64,000 bases of DNA from JAFGJQ01 sp964495075 (GTDB lineage Bacteria > Planctomycetota > Phycisphaerae > UBA1845). Positions within the stretch are counted from its first letter, which is position 1. The number at the start of each line of letters is the position of its first letter. Below the pieces are notes generated by a model. The model was not told the origin of the DNA, did not search any database, and saw only the letters and a program-made list of their open reading frames with translations. The DNA lies in contig CAZBUJ010000021.1 of NCBI GenBank assembly GCA_964495075.1, positions 1-64,000 of the forward strand. The letters are read 5' to 3'. Position numbers and translations under genes: made by a program. Shown here piece by piece: positions 53,428 to 62,724 of the stretch.

Positions 53428-54222
53428 CTACAGGAGTCCGCGGCACGAACCGCCGTCGACGGCCAGGGTCGCCCCGGTGATGTAGCTCGCCGCTTCCGAC
53501 GCCAGAAAGGCGATGGCCTTGCCCAACTCCTCCGGACGTCCGAGGCGGCCGACGGGGATGGCGGCTTCGCGTTTGGCCAGCACGGCCTCCGGCGTGGTGT
53601 TCCGCTCCACCGCCCACCGCTCGACGAGCTCGCGGTGCCGTTCGGTGAGGAACGACCCCGGGCAGACGGTGTTGACCAGGATGTTGGCGGAGCCCACCTC
53701 GCGGGCGAGCGACTTGGCGAACCCGTGCACGGCGGGCCGCATGGTGTTGGACAGGGTCAGGCCGTCGATGGGTTCTTTGGCCGACACGGAGGTGATGGTG
53801 ACGATGCGGCCCCAGCACTGCCGCTGCATGTAGGGGATCACCGCCCGGCAGCAGCGGATCATGCTACGGAGGGTCAACGAGAAGGCGAGCTGCAACGGGT
53901 CGTCGCCGATTTCGGTGGCGTGCCCGTACGGCGGTCCCCCGGCATTATTGACCAGGATGTGGATCTGGTCGCCGTACCGTTCGGCGGTCGCCCGGACCAG
54001 TCGCGTGATGTCGTCCGATATGGTGACGTCGCATGGCACCGCCAGCACCTCCGCCCCGGTCCGGGCTCGTATGTCGTCGGCGGCCGATTCGAGGACCGTC
54101 CGCCGCCGGGCCGCCACCGCCAGCCGGACCCCCTCTTCGGCTAGGGCGGTGGCCGCCGCGAAGCCCAGCCCCTCGCTGGCGCCGGTGACGATCGCCACTT
54201 TGTCTCGTATTCCAAGGTCCAT
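53428..54222 (-). CDS. SDR-family oxidoreductase with atypical catalytic site
   Basis: The 264-residue protein is a classical-length short-chain dehydrogenase: cofactor loop VTGASEGLGFAAA, VNNAGGPP, the conserved Ser in ITSVSAKEP, and C-terminal GATLAVDGGSCRGLL. The catalytic Tyr-x-x-x-Lys is absent: the equivalent stretch reads LSNTMRPAVHGFAKSLA. A subgroup of SDR proteins annotated as 3-oxoacyl-ACP reductases shows the same change, so this may be a distinct enzyme class or a non-reductase. NADP preference is suggested by ARRRTV after the second strand. Confidence 0.85.
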   Translation of the reverse strand: MDLGIRDKVAIVTGASEGLGFAAATALAEEGVRLAVAARRRTVLESAADDIRARTGAEVLAVPCDVTISDDITRLVRATAERYGDQIHILVNNAGGPPYGHATEIGDDPLQLAFSLTLRSMIRCCRAVIPYMQRQCWGRIVTITSVSAKEPIDGLTLSNTMRPAVHGFAKSLAREVGSANILVNTVCPGSFLTERHRELVERWAVERNTTPEAVLAKREAAIPVGRLGRPEELGKAIAFLASEAASYITGATLAVDGGSCRGLL

Positions 54223-54440
54223 AATGCCGCCTCCGCTTTTTCGGTGTTCGTATCGTTCGCCCGAGGGCCTGCACCATCACTATAAGGCATGACGCGGCGT
54301 GGGCCAGCGGATTCTGGGACGGTTACGCCATGCCGGTCCGGGCAACTTGCCCGGCGGATGGAGATCATCGTATGGTGAGACTGAGGAGACCGACACGCTT
54401 GGGATTCGTAACCTGCCTCGGGGATTAGAGGGTGCATCCC

Positions 54441-54620
54441 ATGTCTACTGCTCCCTGCACGAAATGTGGGCGTCCGACGACCGAGCGGCATCAGGATCGC
54501 GTTAGCGGACGCATCGTTCCACAGTGCGAAGTCTGTCAGAAGTCGAGCTCCGGTGAGATGTTCTTCATGCTGCTCGCGCTGATGATGGCGATCGTGTTCC
54601 TGATGCAAAACGCGGGATAA
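54441..54620 (+). CDS. Small zinc-ribbon membrane peptide, 59 residues
   Basis: ATG at 54441 follows AGAGGG at 9 bases. The product has CTKC and CEVC about 28 residues apart, enough for one zinc ribbon, and ends with a single membrane segment (MFFMLLALMMAIVFLMQ). Codon use fits the neighbours. No family was recognised. It is monocistronic between the SDR gene and the LptD operon promoter. Confidence 0.6.
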   Translation: MSTAPCTKCGRPTTERHQDRVSGRIVPQCEVCQKSSSGEMFFMLLALMMAIVFLMQNAG

Positions 54621-54788
54621 CACAGCGGGATTGAGTGGTCCGGCGGCATGCCCATCCACGCCGCCTCGACACCACGCGCGCCCGCCTTGCGGGTGAGGAC
54701 GCGCGGCGGGGACGCCCCCTGGGACGTCCCCGGCGCGTCCTTCGCCGCGCGCCGCGACGCCGCGGTTTTTCTTTGCCCGCAGTTTCAA

Positions 54789-54816
54789 TTGACAGCATGT
54801 CCTGCCCGTCTATACT
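54789..54816 (+). promoter_or_regulatory. Strong sigma-70 promoter of the LptD-MMPL operon
   Basis: A perfect TTGACA at 54789-54794 and TATACT at 54811-54816 are 16 bases apart. Transcription should start near 54823, about 80 bases before the ATG at 54904. Confidence 0.7.
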
Positions 54817-54903
54817 TGCCCTCGGCGTGCCCCGGGAATGAGGTGGCGCGGGATTCCCCGGGTCGGCAGCCGTGTCGAACGACGCGGCGAACAACGAGGC
54901 GAC

Positions 54904-57900
54904 ATGCGCACAATCGGGATACTGATAAGGCTGTCCACCGTTCTGTGCCTGTCCTCCCAGGTCCTCGCCCAGTCCCCCGTCCCGTTGGGGGACATGGTGG
55001 AAGAGCCGCTGCTCCCATCGGGCATCAGCGATCGCAACGTCGAGATGTTCGGCGACCTCGTCAGCTTGTGGACGGCGGACGACGGGAGCGACGTCGTTCA
55101 TTACGTCGGCGACTTCGAACTGCATCTCGGACAACGCCGCGTCAAGGCCCGCGAGGCCGTCGTCTGGATGACACGCCGCGAGTATGACGGCCGCCCCTAC
55201 ACCTTCTTCGAAATCTTCTGCTGGCGCGACGCCCGCGTCGTGGAGCCTGGGGGCACCGCGGCGATGGGTCCGGTCCTGTTCGCCACCCTCAGCAGCTTCG
55301 GCAAAGCGGAGGTGTGGGCGGATCGCAAGACGCGCACGTCCACCGCCGATACCACCGTCTACCGCGAGGCGCTGCGGGTGCGCAACGAGTTGCGGGGGAA
55401 AGCCGTGCCGGAGCCCGAGGCCCCGTCGCCGGTTACAGTGCTCGACATGGGCGCCGTGCCGGGCCGGGAAGAGCCGCGGGTCCGTCCGCCGATCACCTAC
55501 CGAGGACAGAACCTGGCCGTCCAGCAACGCCCCGAGGGCACGGTGATCACCGTTGTCGGCGACGTCTACGTCTCGCGGGCCGATCCGACCGGCCTCGAGA
55601 CCGTGGAACTCCGGGCCGACGCGGCGGCGCTTTTCCTGGCCCGCGACGAGACGGAGGCGGGCGAGGAACGGGACCGCGACGCCGTCGGCGAAGACGCGCC
55701 GCGGATCGGGGATGAACTCGGCCCGCGAGCCCAGCCGTCGCAGCTCGAGGAGAAAGAAGGGGCGGGGATCGTTCCCGGCCTCAAGGACGTCAGCGGCGCG
55801 CCGTGGGCCCAGACGGTTTCCGACGTCGGCCCCGTCCAGGCGGCCTACCTGGAGGGCGACGTCATCCTGACCTACGGCGAACGGGTGGTCCGGGCCTCCC
55901 GGCTGTATTACGACTTCGAGACCGATCGGGCCCTGATCATGGACCCGGTCGCGTTCACGCCGGTCCCGGACGTCGGTGTCCCCATCTACGTGCGGGCCGA
56001 CCACATCCGCCAGCTCTCCAGCCGGGAATGGACGGCCTACCACGCGCGGGTCACCACCAGCGAGTTCTACACGCCGCACTACCATATCGGGGCGGAGACG
56101 GTGGACGTCGTGGACCGGACGCCGCGGGCCATGGGCGGCGCACTCGTCGGCGAGCGGGCCGGCACGATCACCATGAGGAACACGACGTTCAATGTCGGCA
56201 ACGTCCCGATCGCCTTTTGGCCGTACGCCCAGAGCGAGGTCCGCGAGGACATCTCGCCGCTGCGTCGCTCCTCCCTGGGGTACAGCGGGGACTTCGGGGC
56301 CGAGATCGAAACACGCTGGGACCTGTTCTCGCTGGTGGGGGTGGCGCAACCGGAGGGCGTCAACGGCACCGTCCGGATCGACGCGTACACGAAGCGGGGC
56401 CCGGGGGGCGGCGTTGATTTGGACTACAAGCAGGACACGCACTACGGGTTCTTCACCGGCTACTACATCTACGACAAGGGCGAGGACAACCTCGGCGGCC
56501 TTCGCGGCGACGTGGAACCGGACCACGAAAACCGCGGTCGTGCCACGTGGCGGCACCGCCATTTCCTACCCGACGACTGGCAGTTGACGCTCGAGGTTTC
56601 CCTGGTCAGCAGCGGCAACTTCCTCGAAGAGTACTTCGAGCGGGAGTTCGACTTCAGCAAGAAGCAGGAAACGGCGGTTTACCTGAAAAAGCAGCGCGAC
56701 AACTGGGCATTCACCGCCCTGGCGAACTTCCATTTGAACGACTGGTTCACCGAAACGGAGCATCTCCCCGAGGCGGGCTTCCATCTGACCGGGCAGTCGC
56801 TGGGCGGCGTGGCGACCCTTTACAGCGACAACCGGGCGGGGCTCGTCCGCTACCGGTTCGCCGAGCAGCCGTTCTGGCAGAACCTGCTGATCGGTCGCGA
56901 GAACAGTTCCGGGACGACCGCCCGGTTCGATACGCGGCAGGAAGTCGATGCCCCGATCGACCTGGGTCCGGTTCGCGTGGTGCCGTTCACCTCGTTGCGG
57001 GGCACCCTGTGGGACGATTCCCCGCAGCGCGGCGGTCTGCAACGCATGTTCACCACCGCCGGCGTGCGGGCCAGCATGTACTTCTGGCGGGTGTACGAAA
57101 ACGCCCGGTCGGAGTTTTTCGACATCGACGGGATCCGCCATGTCATCAAGCCCGACGTGACGGTGTGGGGCTCGTGCTCCAACGTGGACGCCCGCGACAC
57201 CTATCCGTTTACCCAGAACGTCGAATCGCTCGATGATTTCGACGGCGTGGCGATGGGGATCCGTCAGCGGTGGCAAACGCACCGCGGGGACGAAGGACGC
57301 CGACGCACGACGGACCTGTTCCTGCTGGACCTCGAACTTGGCGCGTTCAACGACGCCCACAAGTCCGACAAGATCAACGGGTTCAACGGGCTGAGCGGCT
57401 TCTACAACCCCAACGGCGCGCCGTTCACCAACGGGTTCACCTCGTACCGGCGCCCGGAGAACAGCGTCGCCGTCAATTACCTGAACGCGTCCGCCGTCTG
57501 GCGGATGTCCGACTCGATGGCGGTCGCCGCCGAGTCGAACTTCGACATCAACGACGGCGAGGTCGACGTGTTGACCGTCTCGCTGGCCGCCGAACGCCGA
57601 CCACGCCTGAGCTACCTGGTCGGGTACCGCTTCATCAACGAAACGGCGTCCAACCTGCTCGGCATCGGTGCGAACTACCGGATCAGCGAGAAGTACATGG
57701 TGGCCGTTCGCGAGGCATTCGACCTTCAGCGTGGGGAGACCGAGGAGTTCACCATCGCCGTGATCCGAAAGCTGCCGCGGTGGTACGTCGGATTCACCTT
57801 CCAGGTCGACGACGTGGACGACGACATCGGGTTGGCCGTCAGCGCCTGGCCGGAAGGTTTCCCGGGCCTGGCGCTCGGCTCGCGACGCTTTACGGGTCTG

Positions 57901-57930
57901 GCGACGACGACCGGGATCCGGCCTGAATAG
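54904..57930 (+). CDS. LptD-like outer-membrane protein
   Basis: The 1008-residue protein begins MRTIGILIRLSTVLCLSSQV with signal cleavage near VLA-QSP; the longer frame from 54838 adds 22 residues and loses this. The N-terminal half holds OstA/LptA-like beta-jellyroll segments (VVHYVGDFELHLGQRRVKAR; AAYLEGDVILTYGERVVRAS; PIYVRADHIRQLSSREWTAYH, FWPYAQSE). The second half, from about 430, is rich in alternating aromatic beta strands of the type that make a large outer-membrane barrel (for example HYGFFTGYYIYDKGED; RYRFAEQPFWQNLLI). LptD inserts lipopolysaccharide into the outer membrane; the true client in a planctomycete is unproven. Three bases separate the stop from the following GTG of the MMPL gene region. 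Confidence 0.82.
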   Translation: MRTIGILIRLSTVLCLSSQVLAQSPVPLGDMVEEPLLPSGISDRNVEMFGDLVSLWTADDGSDVVHYVGDFELHLGQRRVKAREAVVWMTRREYDGRPYTFFEIFCWRDARVVEPGGTAAMGPVLFATLSSFGKAEVWADRKTRTSTADTTVYREALRVRNELRGKAVPEPEAPSPVTVLDMGAVPGREEPRVRPPITYRGQNLAVQQRPEGTVITVVGDVYVSRADPTGLETVELRADAAALFLARDETEAGEERDRDAVGEDAPRIGDELGPRAQPSQLEEKEGAGIVPGLKDVSGAPWAQTVSDVGPVQAAYLEGDVILTYGERVVRASRLYYDFETDRALIMDPVAFTPVPDVGVPIYVRADHIRQLSSREWTAYHARVTTSEFYTPHYHIGAETVDVVDRTPRAMGGALVGERAGTITMRNTTFNVGNVPIAFWPYAQSEVREDISPLRRSSLGYSGDFGAEIETRWDLFSLVGVAQPEGVNGTVRIDAYTKRGPGGGVDLDYKQDTHYGFFTGYYIYDKGEDNLGGLRGDVEPDHENRGRATWRHRHFLPDDWQLTLEVSLVSSGNFLEEYFEREFDFSKKQETAVYLKKQRDNWAFTALANFHLNDWFTETEHLPEAGFHLTGQSLGGVATLYSDNRAGLVRYRFAEQPFWQNLLIGRENSSGTTARFDTRQEVDAPIDLGPVRVVPFTSLRGTLWDDSPQRGGLQRMFTTAGVRASMYFWRVYENARSEFFDIDGIRHVIKPDVTVWGSCSNVDARDTYPFTQNVESLDDFDGVAMGIRQRWQTHRGDEGRRRTTDLFLLDLELGAFNDAHKSDKINGFNGLSGFYNPNGAPFTNGFTSYRRPENSVAVNYLNASAVWRMSDSMAVAAESNFDINDGEVDVLTVSLAAERRPRLSYLVGYRFINETASNLLGIGANYRISEKYMVAVREAFDLQRGETEEFTIAVIRKLPRWYVGFTFQVDDVDDDIGLAVSAWPEGFPGLALGSRRFTGLATTTGIRPE

Positions 57931-57953
57931 CCGTGCCAGGCTCCTCGCCAAGC

Positions 57954-60182
57954 ATGCTCGCATCACTCATACGGTTTCATCGCCTGATTCTCGCCGTCGC
58001 CGGACTCGCGACGTGCGTGTCGGTCGCGCTGTTGTTCTCGCCCGGGCTCAAGCAGGACTACCGCATCGAATCGTTCGTGGCCAGCAATGACGAGGCCTAC
58101 TTCCGCTTCCGCCGCTTCATCGACCAGTTCACGAGCAACGAGGTGGCCGTCGTGGCGATCGAGAGCGACGGCGCCACGTCGCCGGCTACCCTGGCCCTGC
58201 TGGCCGATCTCGGCGCCGAACTTAAGCAACTCGATACGGTGCAGTCGGTCGTGTCCCTGGCCGAGATCCCGCCGGGCGTGCGGTCGATCCTGGGCGAACG
58301 TCTCGTCGAACACCCGCTGTTTCGAGACAACATCGTCAGCGCCGACGGGCGCACCGCGGCCATCGTGGCGACGCTCGCCGGCGAGGCCGCCAGCGGCGAG
58401 ACGCGACACGCCACCGTCCGGCGACTGCGCGAACTCGTCGCGCACGCCCGGCGGGACCACCCGGAAATGACCATCGTCCTCGCCGGACCCTACGTCACGC
58501 TCATTGACATGTTCGACTATGTGCAGCGCGACCTGGTGGTCTTCACGCTGGCCGCGTTCGTCCTGCTCGCGATCACGCTGTGGTTGGTGTTCCGACGCGC
58601 CGCCCCCATGGCCTACGCGATCGGTGTCGCCGCGTCCGCCACCCTCTGCACACTGGGCGTGGCCGTCGTCTGCCGGTTCGTGACCTCTCTGATCACCCAG
58701 ATGATCGTCATCCTGGTCGTCGTGCTCGCCGTGGCCAGTTGCGTACACCTGGCCGTGGCGGCGGAGGAGATCAGTCTGCTCCACCCCGGCGTGCCGCGTC
58801 GCGAGCAGGCCCGCCGGGTGCTGCGCCGCATGACGGGGCCGTGCACGGCGGTGGTCGCCACCACCGCCATCGGATTCCTCGCCGTCTGCACATCCTCCAT
58901 CTCGCCGATCCGTGTGCTCGGCGGGCTCATCGTGTTCGGGCTGCTGCTCTCCCTGCTCCTCGCCCTGACGGGGGTGGTTCCGCTGTGCGGGACACGGCCG
59001 GCCGCCAGGGTGCGGCTGCATCTCCCCCAACTGCTCCGGCGGGTGGGGTCGTGGTCCTATCGGCGGCGCGGCCTCGTGTTTCTGCTGTTTGCCACCGCGA
59101 CCGCCTTCTGCGTGGCGGGGATTCCGCGACTCTGGTTCGACAGTTCGTTTCTTAACAACTTCCGGGCCGGCAGTACTGTCTACACCAGCTACCAATTCCT
59201 CGGGCAGCGCCTGGCCCCGCCTGGCTCCCTCGAGATCGTGGTCACGTCCAGGGACGGGAGCAGCGTGGTGACCGCTGACCTCGTTCGGCAGGCCGACGCG
59301 TTCGCGGCCCGCGTCGTCGACCGGTACGACCTGATCGTAAAATCGCAGACCCTCGGGGATGTGCTCACGCTCGTCCGGGAGAACCTGCCGCAGAGTGACG
59401 TCGACCTGAAACTGCGGCTGGGGCTGATCCAGGCGGTCGGGGGCGGGCGCGACCCGCTGCGCGCGTTTCTGAACGCCGACCGATCGGCGATGCGGATCAA
59501 CTTCAGAGCCCGGGAACGGGGTGTCTCGATCGCCGACAAACTCCGCACGGCGCAGGAGGTCGTCGCCCTGGGCCGGGACACCTTCGGTGACCGCTTCGAC
59601 ATCCAAGTCACGGGGTTGTACTACTTCTACGCCACGCTGATCCGCGGGATGCTCAACGACCAGTACCGCGCGGTGGCCATCACCATCCCGGCCGTCTTCC
59701 TCGTGCTTGCCCTGACGTTGCGATCCTGGCGGGTGGCGGCGGTGGCCATGGTGCCGAACCTGCTGCCGCTGGTGTTCTGCGTAGGGGCGATGGGGTGGTG
59801 GGGAGTCCCCATCAACATGACCACCGCCATGATGCTGTCGGTGACCTTCGGCATCGCGGTGGACGATACGGTGCACTACCTGTGGCGCTACCGCGAGGCG
59901 CTCATCGAGTCGAACGATGAGTTGACGGCCCTGTTGCACACGCATTCGGGCGTGGGGCGTGCGTGCGTGTTTACCACGGTCGTGATCGCGGGCGGCTTCT
60001 GGATTCTGGTGCTGTCGGAGTTCCTCCCGACCGCGTACTTCGGCGGCCTGGTCGGCTTCACGATGCTGGCCACGCTGGCGGCGGACCTTATGCTGCTTCC
60101 CTCGCTGCTGGTGGCCCTCAAGCCGTTCGGCAAGGCAACCGGGATGAACCCTGTCACGAAGACACGCCATCCCGGATCGTAG
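57954..60182 (+). CDS. MMPL/RND-family lipid transporter
   Basis: The 742-residue protein has the RND layout: an N-terminal membrane segment, an extracytoplasmic loop, a group of about five membrane segments (IVILVVVLAVASCVHLAV ...), a second loop and another group with the DDTVHYLWRYRE motif typical of MMPL proteins. Such proteins move hydrophobic molecules across or from the inner membrane; HpnN, a relative, moves hopanoids. It follows the LptD-like gene at once and probably shares its promoter. ATG at 57954 was chosen; a GTG at 57933 in a GTGCCAGGC sequence is possible. Confidence 0.85.
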   Translation: MLASLIRFHRLILAVAGLATCVSVALLFSPGLKQDYRIESFVASNDEAYFRFRRFIDQFTSNEVAVVAIESDGATSPATLALLADLGAELKQLDTVQSVVSLAEIPPGVRSILGERLVEHPLFRDNIVSADGRTAAIVATLAGEAASGETRHATVRRLRELVAHARRDHPEMTIVLAGPYVTLIDMFDYVQRDLVVFTLAAFVLLAITLWLVFRRAAPMAYAIGVAASATLCTLGVAVVCRFVTSLITQMIVILVVVLAVASCVHLAVAAEEISLLHPGVPRREQARRVLRRMTGPCTAVVATTAIGFLAVCTSSISPIRVLGGLIVFGLLLSLLLALTGVVPLCGTRPAARVRLHLPQLLRRVGSWSYRRRGLVFLLFATATAFCVAGIPRLWFDSSFLNNFRAGSTVYTSYQFLGQRLAPPGSLEIVVTSRDGSSVVTADLVRQADAFAARVVDRYDLIVKSQTLGDVLTLVRENLPQSDVDLKLRLGLIQAVGGGRDPLRAFLNADRSAMRINFRARERGVSIADKLRTAQEVVALGRDTFGDRFDIQVTGLYYFYATLIRGMLNDQYRAVAITIPAVFLVLALTLRSWRVAAVAMVPNLLPLVFCVGAMGWWGVPINMTTAMMLSVTFGIAVDDTVHYLWRYREALIESNDELTALLHTHSGVGRACVFTTVVIAGGFWILVLSEFLPTAYFGGLVGFTMLATLAADLMLLPSLLVALKPFGKATGMNPVTKTRHPGS

Positions 60183-60349
60183 CGTCCCGATGTGTGCCAG
60201 GCACGGCCGCGAAAAACCGAACCGGGCCAAACCCCGCCCGTACCAGGCACGGATCTCCCCAATCGTGCCAGGCACGCATACGGGACATACGAGGCGGGGT
60301 ATTGGGATTGTTGTGATCGTCGAGCGACCGGCCTCGATGGCCGCTTGGC
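60183..60349. repeat. Intergenic cluster of GTGCCAGGCAC palindromes
   Basis: GTGCCAGGCAC occurs at 60194-60204 and 60265-60275, with a one-base variant TACCAGGCAC near 60241. The copies are spaced roughly 35 bases apart. Same palindromic core as at 42.8-43.0 kb. Confidence 0.85.
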
Positions 60350-61147
60350 TCACTTGCCGATGAAACCCAGCTCGTCGGGGGACTGCCGCACCTCGCCGAA
60401 CGTGAACGCCCGACCGCACTCCGGGCAGCGCAGCTCCGAGAGCCCATGCAGGTTGTAACCGCAGCCGGGACAGTGCCCGGGTGTCGCCTTCAGGGTCTCC
60501 GACATGAACAACAGGATCAGGCCCGGCCCGAACGCCCACGCCATCACGTACAAACCGCTGAGAATGCCGAGCATGGTGGCCATGCCCACGAAACACCCCG
60601 GCCGTCGGCTTACCACGATATGTGAGGGGACGGTGGCCAGCATCTGCAGCACACTGCCGCCGAGTACCGCCACAACCATCCGTCGCATCCAGCGGAAGCG
60701 GTCCATGCGGCGGGCGTACGCGTAAAACAGGATCGTCCAGGCGACCCACAACAGCCCCACCGTTGACCAGAACACGGCGGCGAGCGTCGTGCCGCCGCCG
60801 TCCACGTTGAACAATTCGGCCATCGCCAGGACAAACGACCCGATCAGGACCGTGATCATCAGGGCGGCGATCAGGGCGGGGATGACCAGGCGGCGGGGGC
60901 GGGTCGGCATCAGGTAGTCGCAACGGGCCGGGATCAGCACGAACAGACCCTGCGTCACGATCATGAAGCCAAGCAGGCCCAGCCAGACCAGGGCGTCCGA
61001 GCCCCCGTGCCGCAGCCAGAGGTGGGACCACACCGCGATGAGCGCGACGTAGAGCGCGATCAACAACCACCACAGCCACCGCGGGCGGCGATGAGCGGCA
61101 GGGTCCGTACTCGTGGACGCAAGGCAGTTCCTCATGGGGTCACGCAT
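60350..61147 (-). CDS. Membrane protein with C-terminal zinc ribbon
   Basis: The 265-residue protein (start ATG at 61147, or 61135) has about six hydrophobic segments (for example LLIALYVALIAVWSHLWL, LVIPALIAALMITVLIGSFV) and ends in CPGCGYNLHGLSELRCPECGRAF, a zinc ribbon of four Cys. The CPGCGYNL motif matches the ribbon of the protein at 46275. The order of parts is reversed compared with that protein. Its function is unknown. Confidence 0.78.
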   Translation of the reverse strand: MRDPMRNCLASTSTDPAAHRRPRWLWWLLIALYVALIAVWSHLWLRHGGSDALVWLGLLGFMIVTQGLFVLIPARCDYLMPTRPRRLVIPALIAALMITVLIGSFVLAMAELFNVDGGGTTLAAVFWSTVGLLWVAWTILFYAYARRMDRFRWMRRMVVAVLGGSVLQMLATVPSHIVVSRRPGCFVGMATMLGILSGLYVMAWAFGPGLILLFMSETLKATPGHCPGCGYNLHGLSELRCPECGRAFTFGEVRQSPDELGFIGK

Positions 61148-61573
61148 GGCCGTCAAGCTTGGTGGTTCCGCGCCGTAAAGGGCACCACGGTGTTCTTGGA
61201 GGCGACGGTCCTCGTGGTCCGGCCGGCCGCCGTCGAGCGGCTCCGTCGAACGCCGTCGATCGCCGCCGGCGGACGCAGCCGACCGGCGCGGGTATGATGC
61301 GGCACGGATCGCCATTAGTAAAGCCGGGTCGTACCCGATGACCCGACGCTGGCGCCCGACTCCCGCATGCCCAAGCGCGTGCCAGGCCCCCAGCCTGACC
61401 GGTACGAACACTGCCGCGTCCCCAAGCGTGCCCGGCACAGATGCCTGAACAACGCAGATGGAGTGCAAACGAGCCGACATGCCAACGCGCCAGTGGTAGC
61501 CCCGACGTCCGGAAACCGGTGACGTAAACTTGGTAGAACTAGTGAATTGCCGATGCAACCCGGTCATAATACA
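61148..61573. repeat. Intergenic region before the TIGR04255 gene, with palindrome relics
   Basis: Two degenerate copies of the palindrome lie here: GTGCCAGGCCC at 61379-61389 and GTGCCCGGCAC at 61428-61438. No gene was identified. The base content drops towards 61.5 kb, where the accessory genes begin. Confidence 0.5.
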
Positions 61574-62320
61574 ATGAGTGACGTGGCCGACCATCGACAC
61601 TATCAAAACGCCCCGATTACGGAGGCCGTTATCGACTTGCGGGTCGAGTTGCCGCCGAACATCGGGCTCGGAGAATTGCAGAACGCGCACAAGGGCCAAG
61701 AGACGGCCTACCCCCGCACGGGGCAGGCGAATACTGCCTTCGGTCAAATGCAGGCTGGCAAAGAAGTCACTACGACGGCCACCACGAAAGCTATGGGGTA
61801 CTTGTTCCGGAGTGCGGATGACAAGCAGATATACCAGGCTCGGCTCGACGGGTTTTCAATGAGCCGGCTAGCCCCGTACGAGCAATGGGAGACGTTCCGG
61901 GATGAGGCCCGCAGGCTTTGGAACTTGTATACATCCGCGGCGACGCCTCGTAAGGTCGTCCGTGTGGCCGTCCGATACGTCAACCGCCTCGACATTCCGC
62001 TACCGCTGAGTGACTTCGGCGACTATCTTCGGACGGTGCCCGAGGTTTCGGCCGACCTCCCGCAGGGGCTGGTGGGCTACTTCATGCGTCTGGCGATTCC
62101 GTTGGTAGACATCAACGGCCTGTGCGTGCTCAACGAAGCCATCGTTGACCCCGCCGCTCCAAGCATGGTCTCCATTGTTCTGGACATCGACGTTTTCCGC
62201 ACATCGGACGTGCCAACTGATGAAGACGGTCTTTGGAACTTGATCGAAGGATTGCGTGTGCATAAGAACGTAATCTTCGAAGCCTGCATCACTGACAAAG
62301 CAAGGGAGTTATTCAAGTAA
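61574..62320 (+). CDS. TIGR04255-family protein
   Basis: The 248-residue protein matches the TIGR04255 family, which is sporadically distributed in bacteria: an early ITEAVIDLRVELPP strand, a repeated alpha/beta pattern (RLAPYEQWETFRDEARRLWN, VRVAVRYVNRLDIP) and the C-terminal AITDKARELF-like end (ITDKARELFK). Its activity is unknown. Its stop codon TAA shares a base with the ATG of the next gene (TAATG), showing translational coupling. The start at 61574 is the closest ATG before the conserved block; ATG at 61553 is in frame upstream. Confidence 0.82.
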   Translation: MSDVADHRHYQNAPITEAVIDLRVELPPNIGLGELQNAHKGQETAYPRTGQANTAFGQMQAGKEVTTTATTKAMGYLFRSADDKQIYQARLDGFSMSRLAPYEQWETFRDEARRLWNLYTSAATPRKVVRVAVRYVNRLDIPLPLSDFGDYLRTVPEVSADLPQGLVGYFMRLAIPLVDINGLCVLNEAIVDPAAPSMVSIVLDIDVFRTSDVPTDEDGLWNLIEGLRVHKNVIFEACITDKARELFK

Positions 62321-62712
62321 TGCCCACACTTGCCGTATCTCCCCAGCCGTACCGAGCAGTCGTGGGTCGATTATCCACATGGCTGCAAGATGCCTCACAC
62401 GGGAACGGTGTTGAAGCGCGTCATCTATCGAGGCTCGCAGAAGAAGCCCTCTTGCACTGGCACGAACGAGCAGAATTGCTTGTGTCCGCGATCGATAGCG
62501 AAGATACTGATTCGGAATACCAGCATATTCCGTCCACGCCGCATTTCGGGGTGACAGTTCGATACGAGCCCGTCGGCAGAATGGAGCCCCGAACCGCTCT
62601 CGGGAAACGACTCCTTACGCTTCGCCACAGGATCGTCGCCAGCGGGGCTCAACTCCTCGATTGGAGTGACCTGGAGCAGGAAACCCGGTCACGTCGCGGT
62701 GAGCGTGATTAG
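62320..62712 (+). CDS. Unknown protein coupled to the TIGR04255 gene
   Basis: The 130-residue protein is soluble, charged, and mostly helical at the start (VGRLSTWLQDAS, AEEALLHWHERAELLVSAID). No family was recognised. It begins in the overlapping TAATG of the upstream gene and ends 12 bases before the TTG of the PIN gene, with a CGGAGG ribosome site in between. In a PIN toxin module this position would suit an antitoxin or accessory protein, which is inferred from position alone. Confidence 0.68.
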   Translation: MPTLAVSPQPYRAVVGRLSTWLQDASHGNGVEARHLSRLAEEALLHWHERAELLVSAIDSEDTDSEYQHIPSTPHFGVTVRYEPVGRMEPRTALGKRLLTLRHRIVASGAQLLDWSDLEQETRSRRGERD

Positions 62713-62724
62713 CGGAGGCCCGCT

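Noticed and set aside
57963..61079. A 1038-residue open frame opposite to the MMPL gene and across the next gap
   Set aside because: Composition is low-complexity (Arg, His, Asp, Gln runs) and the MMPL protein on the other strand is clearly real.
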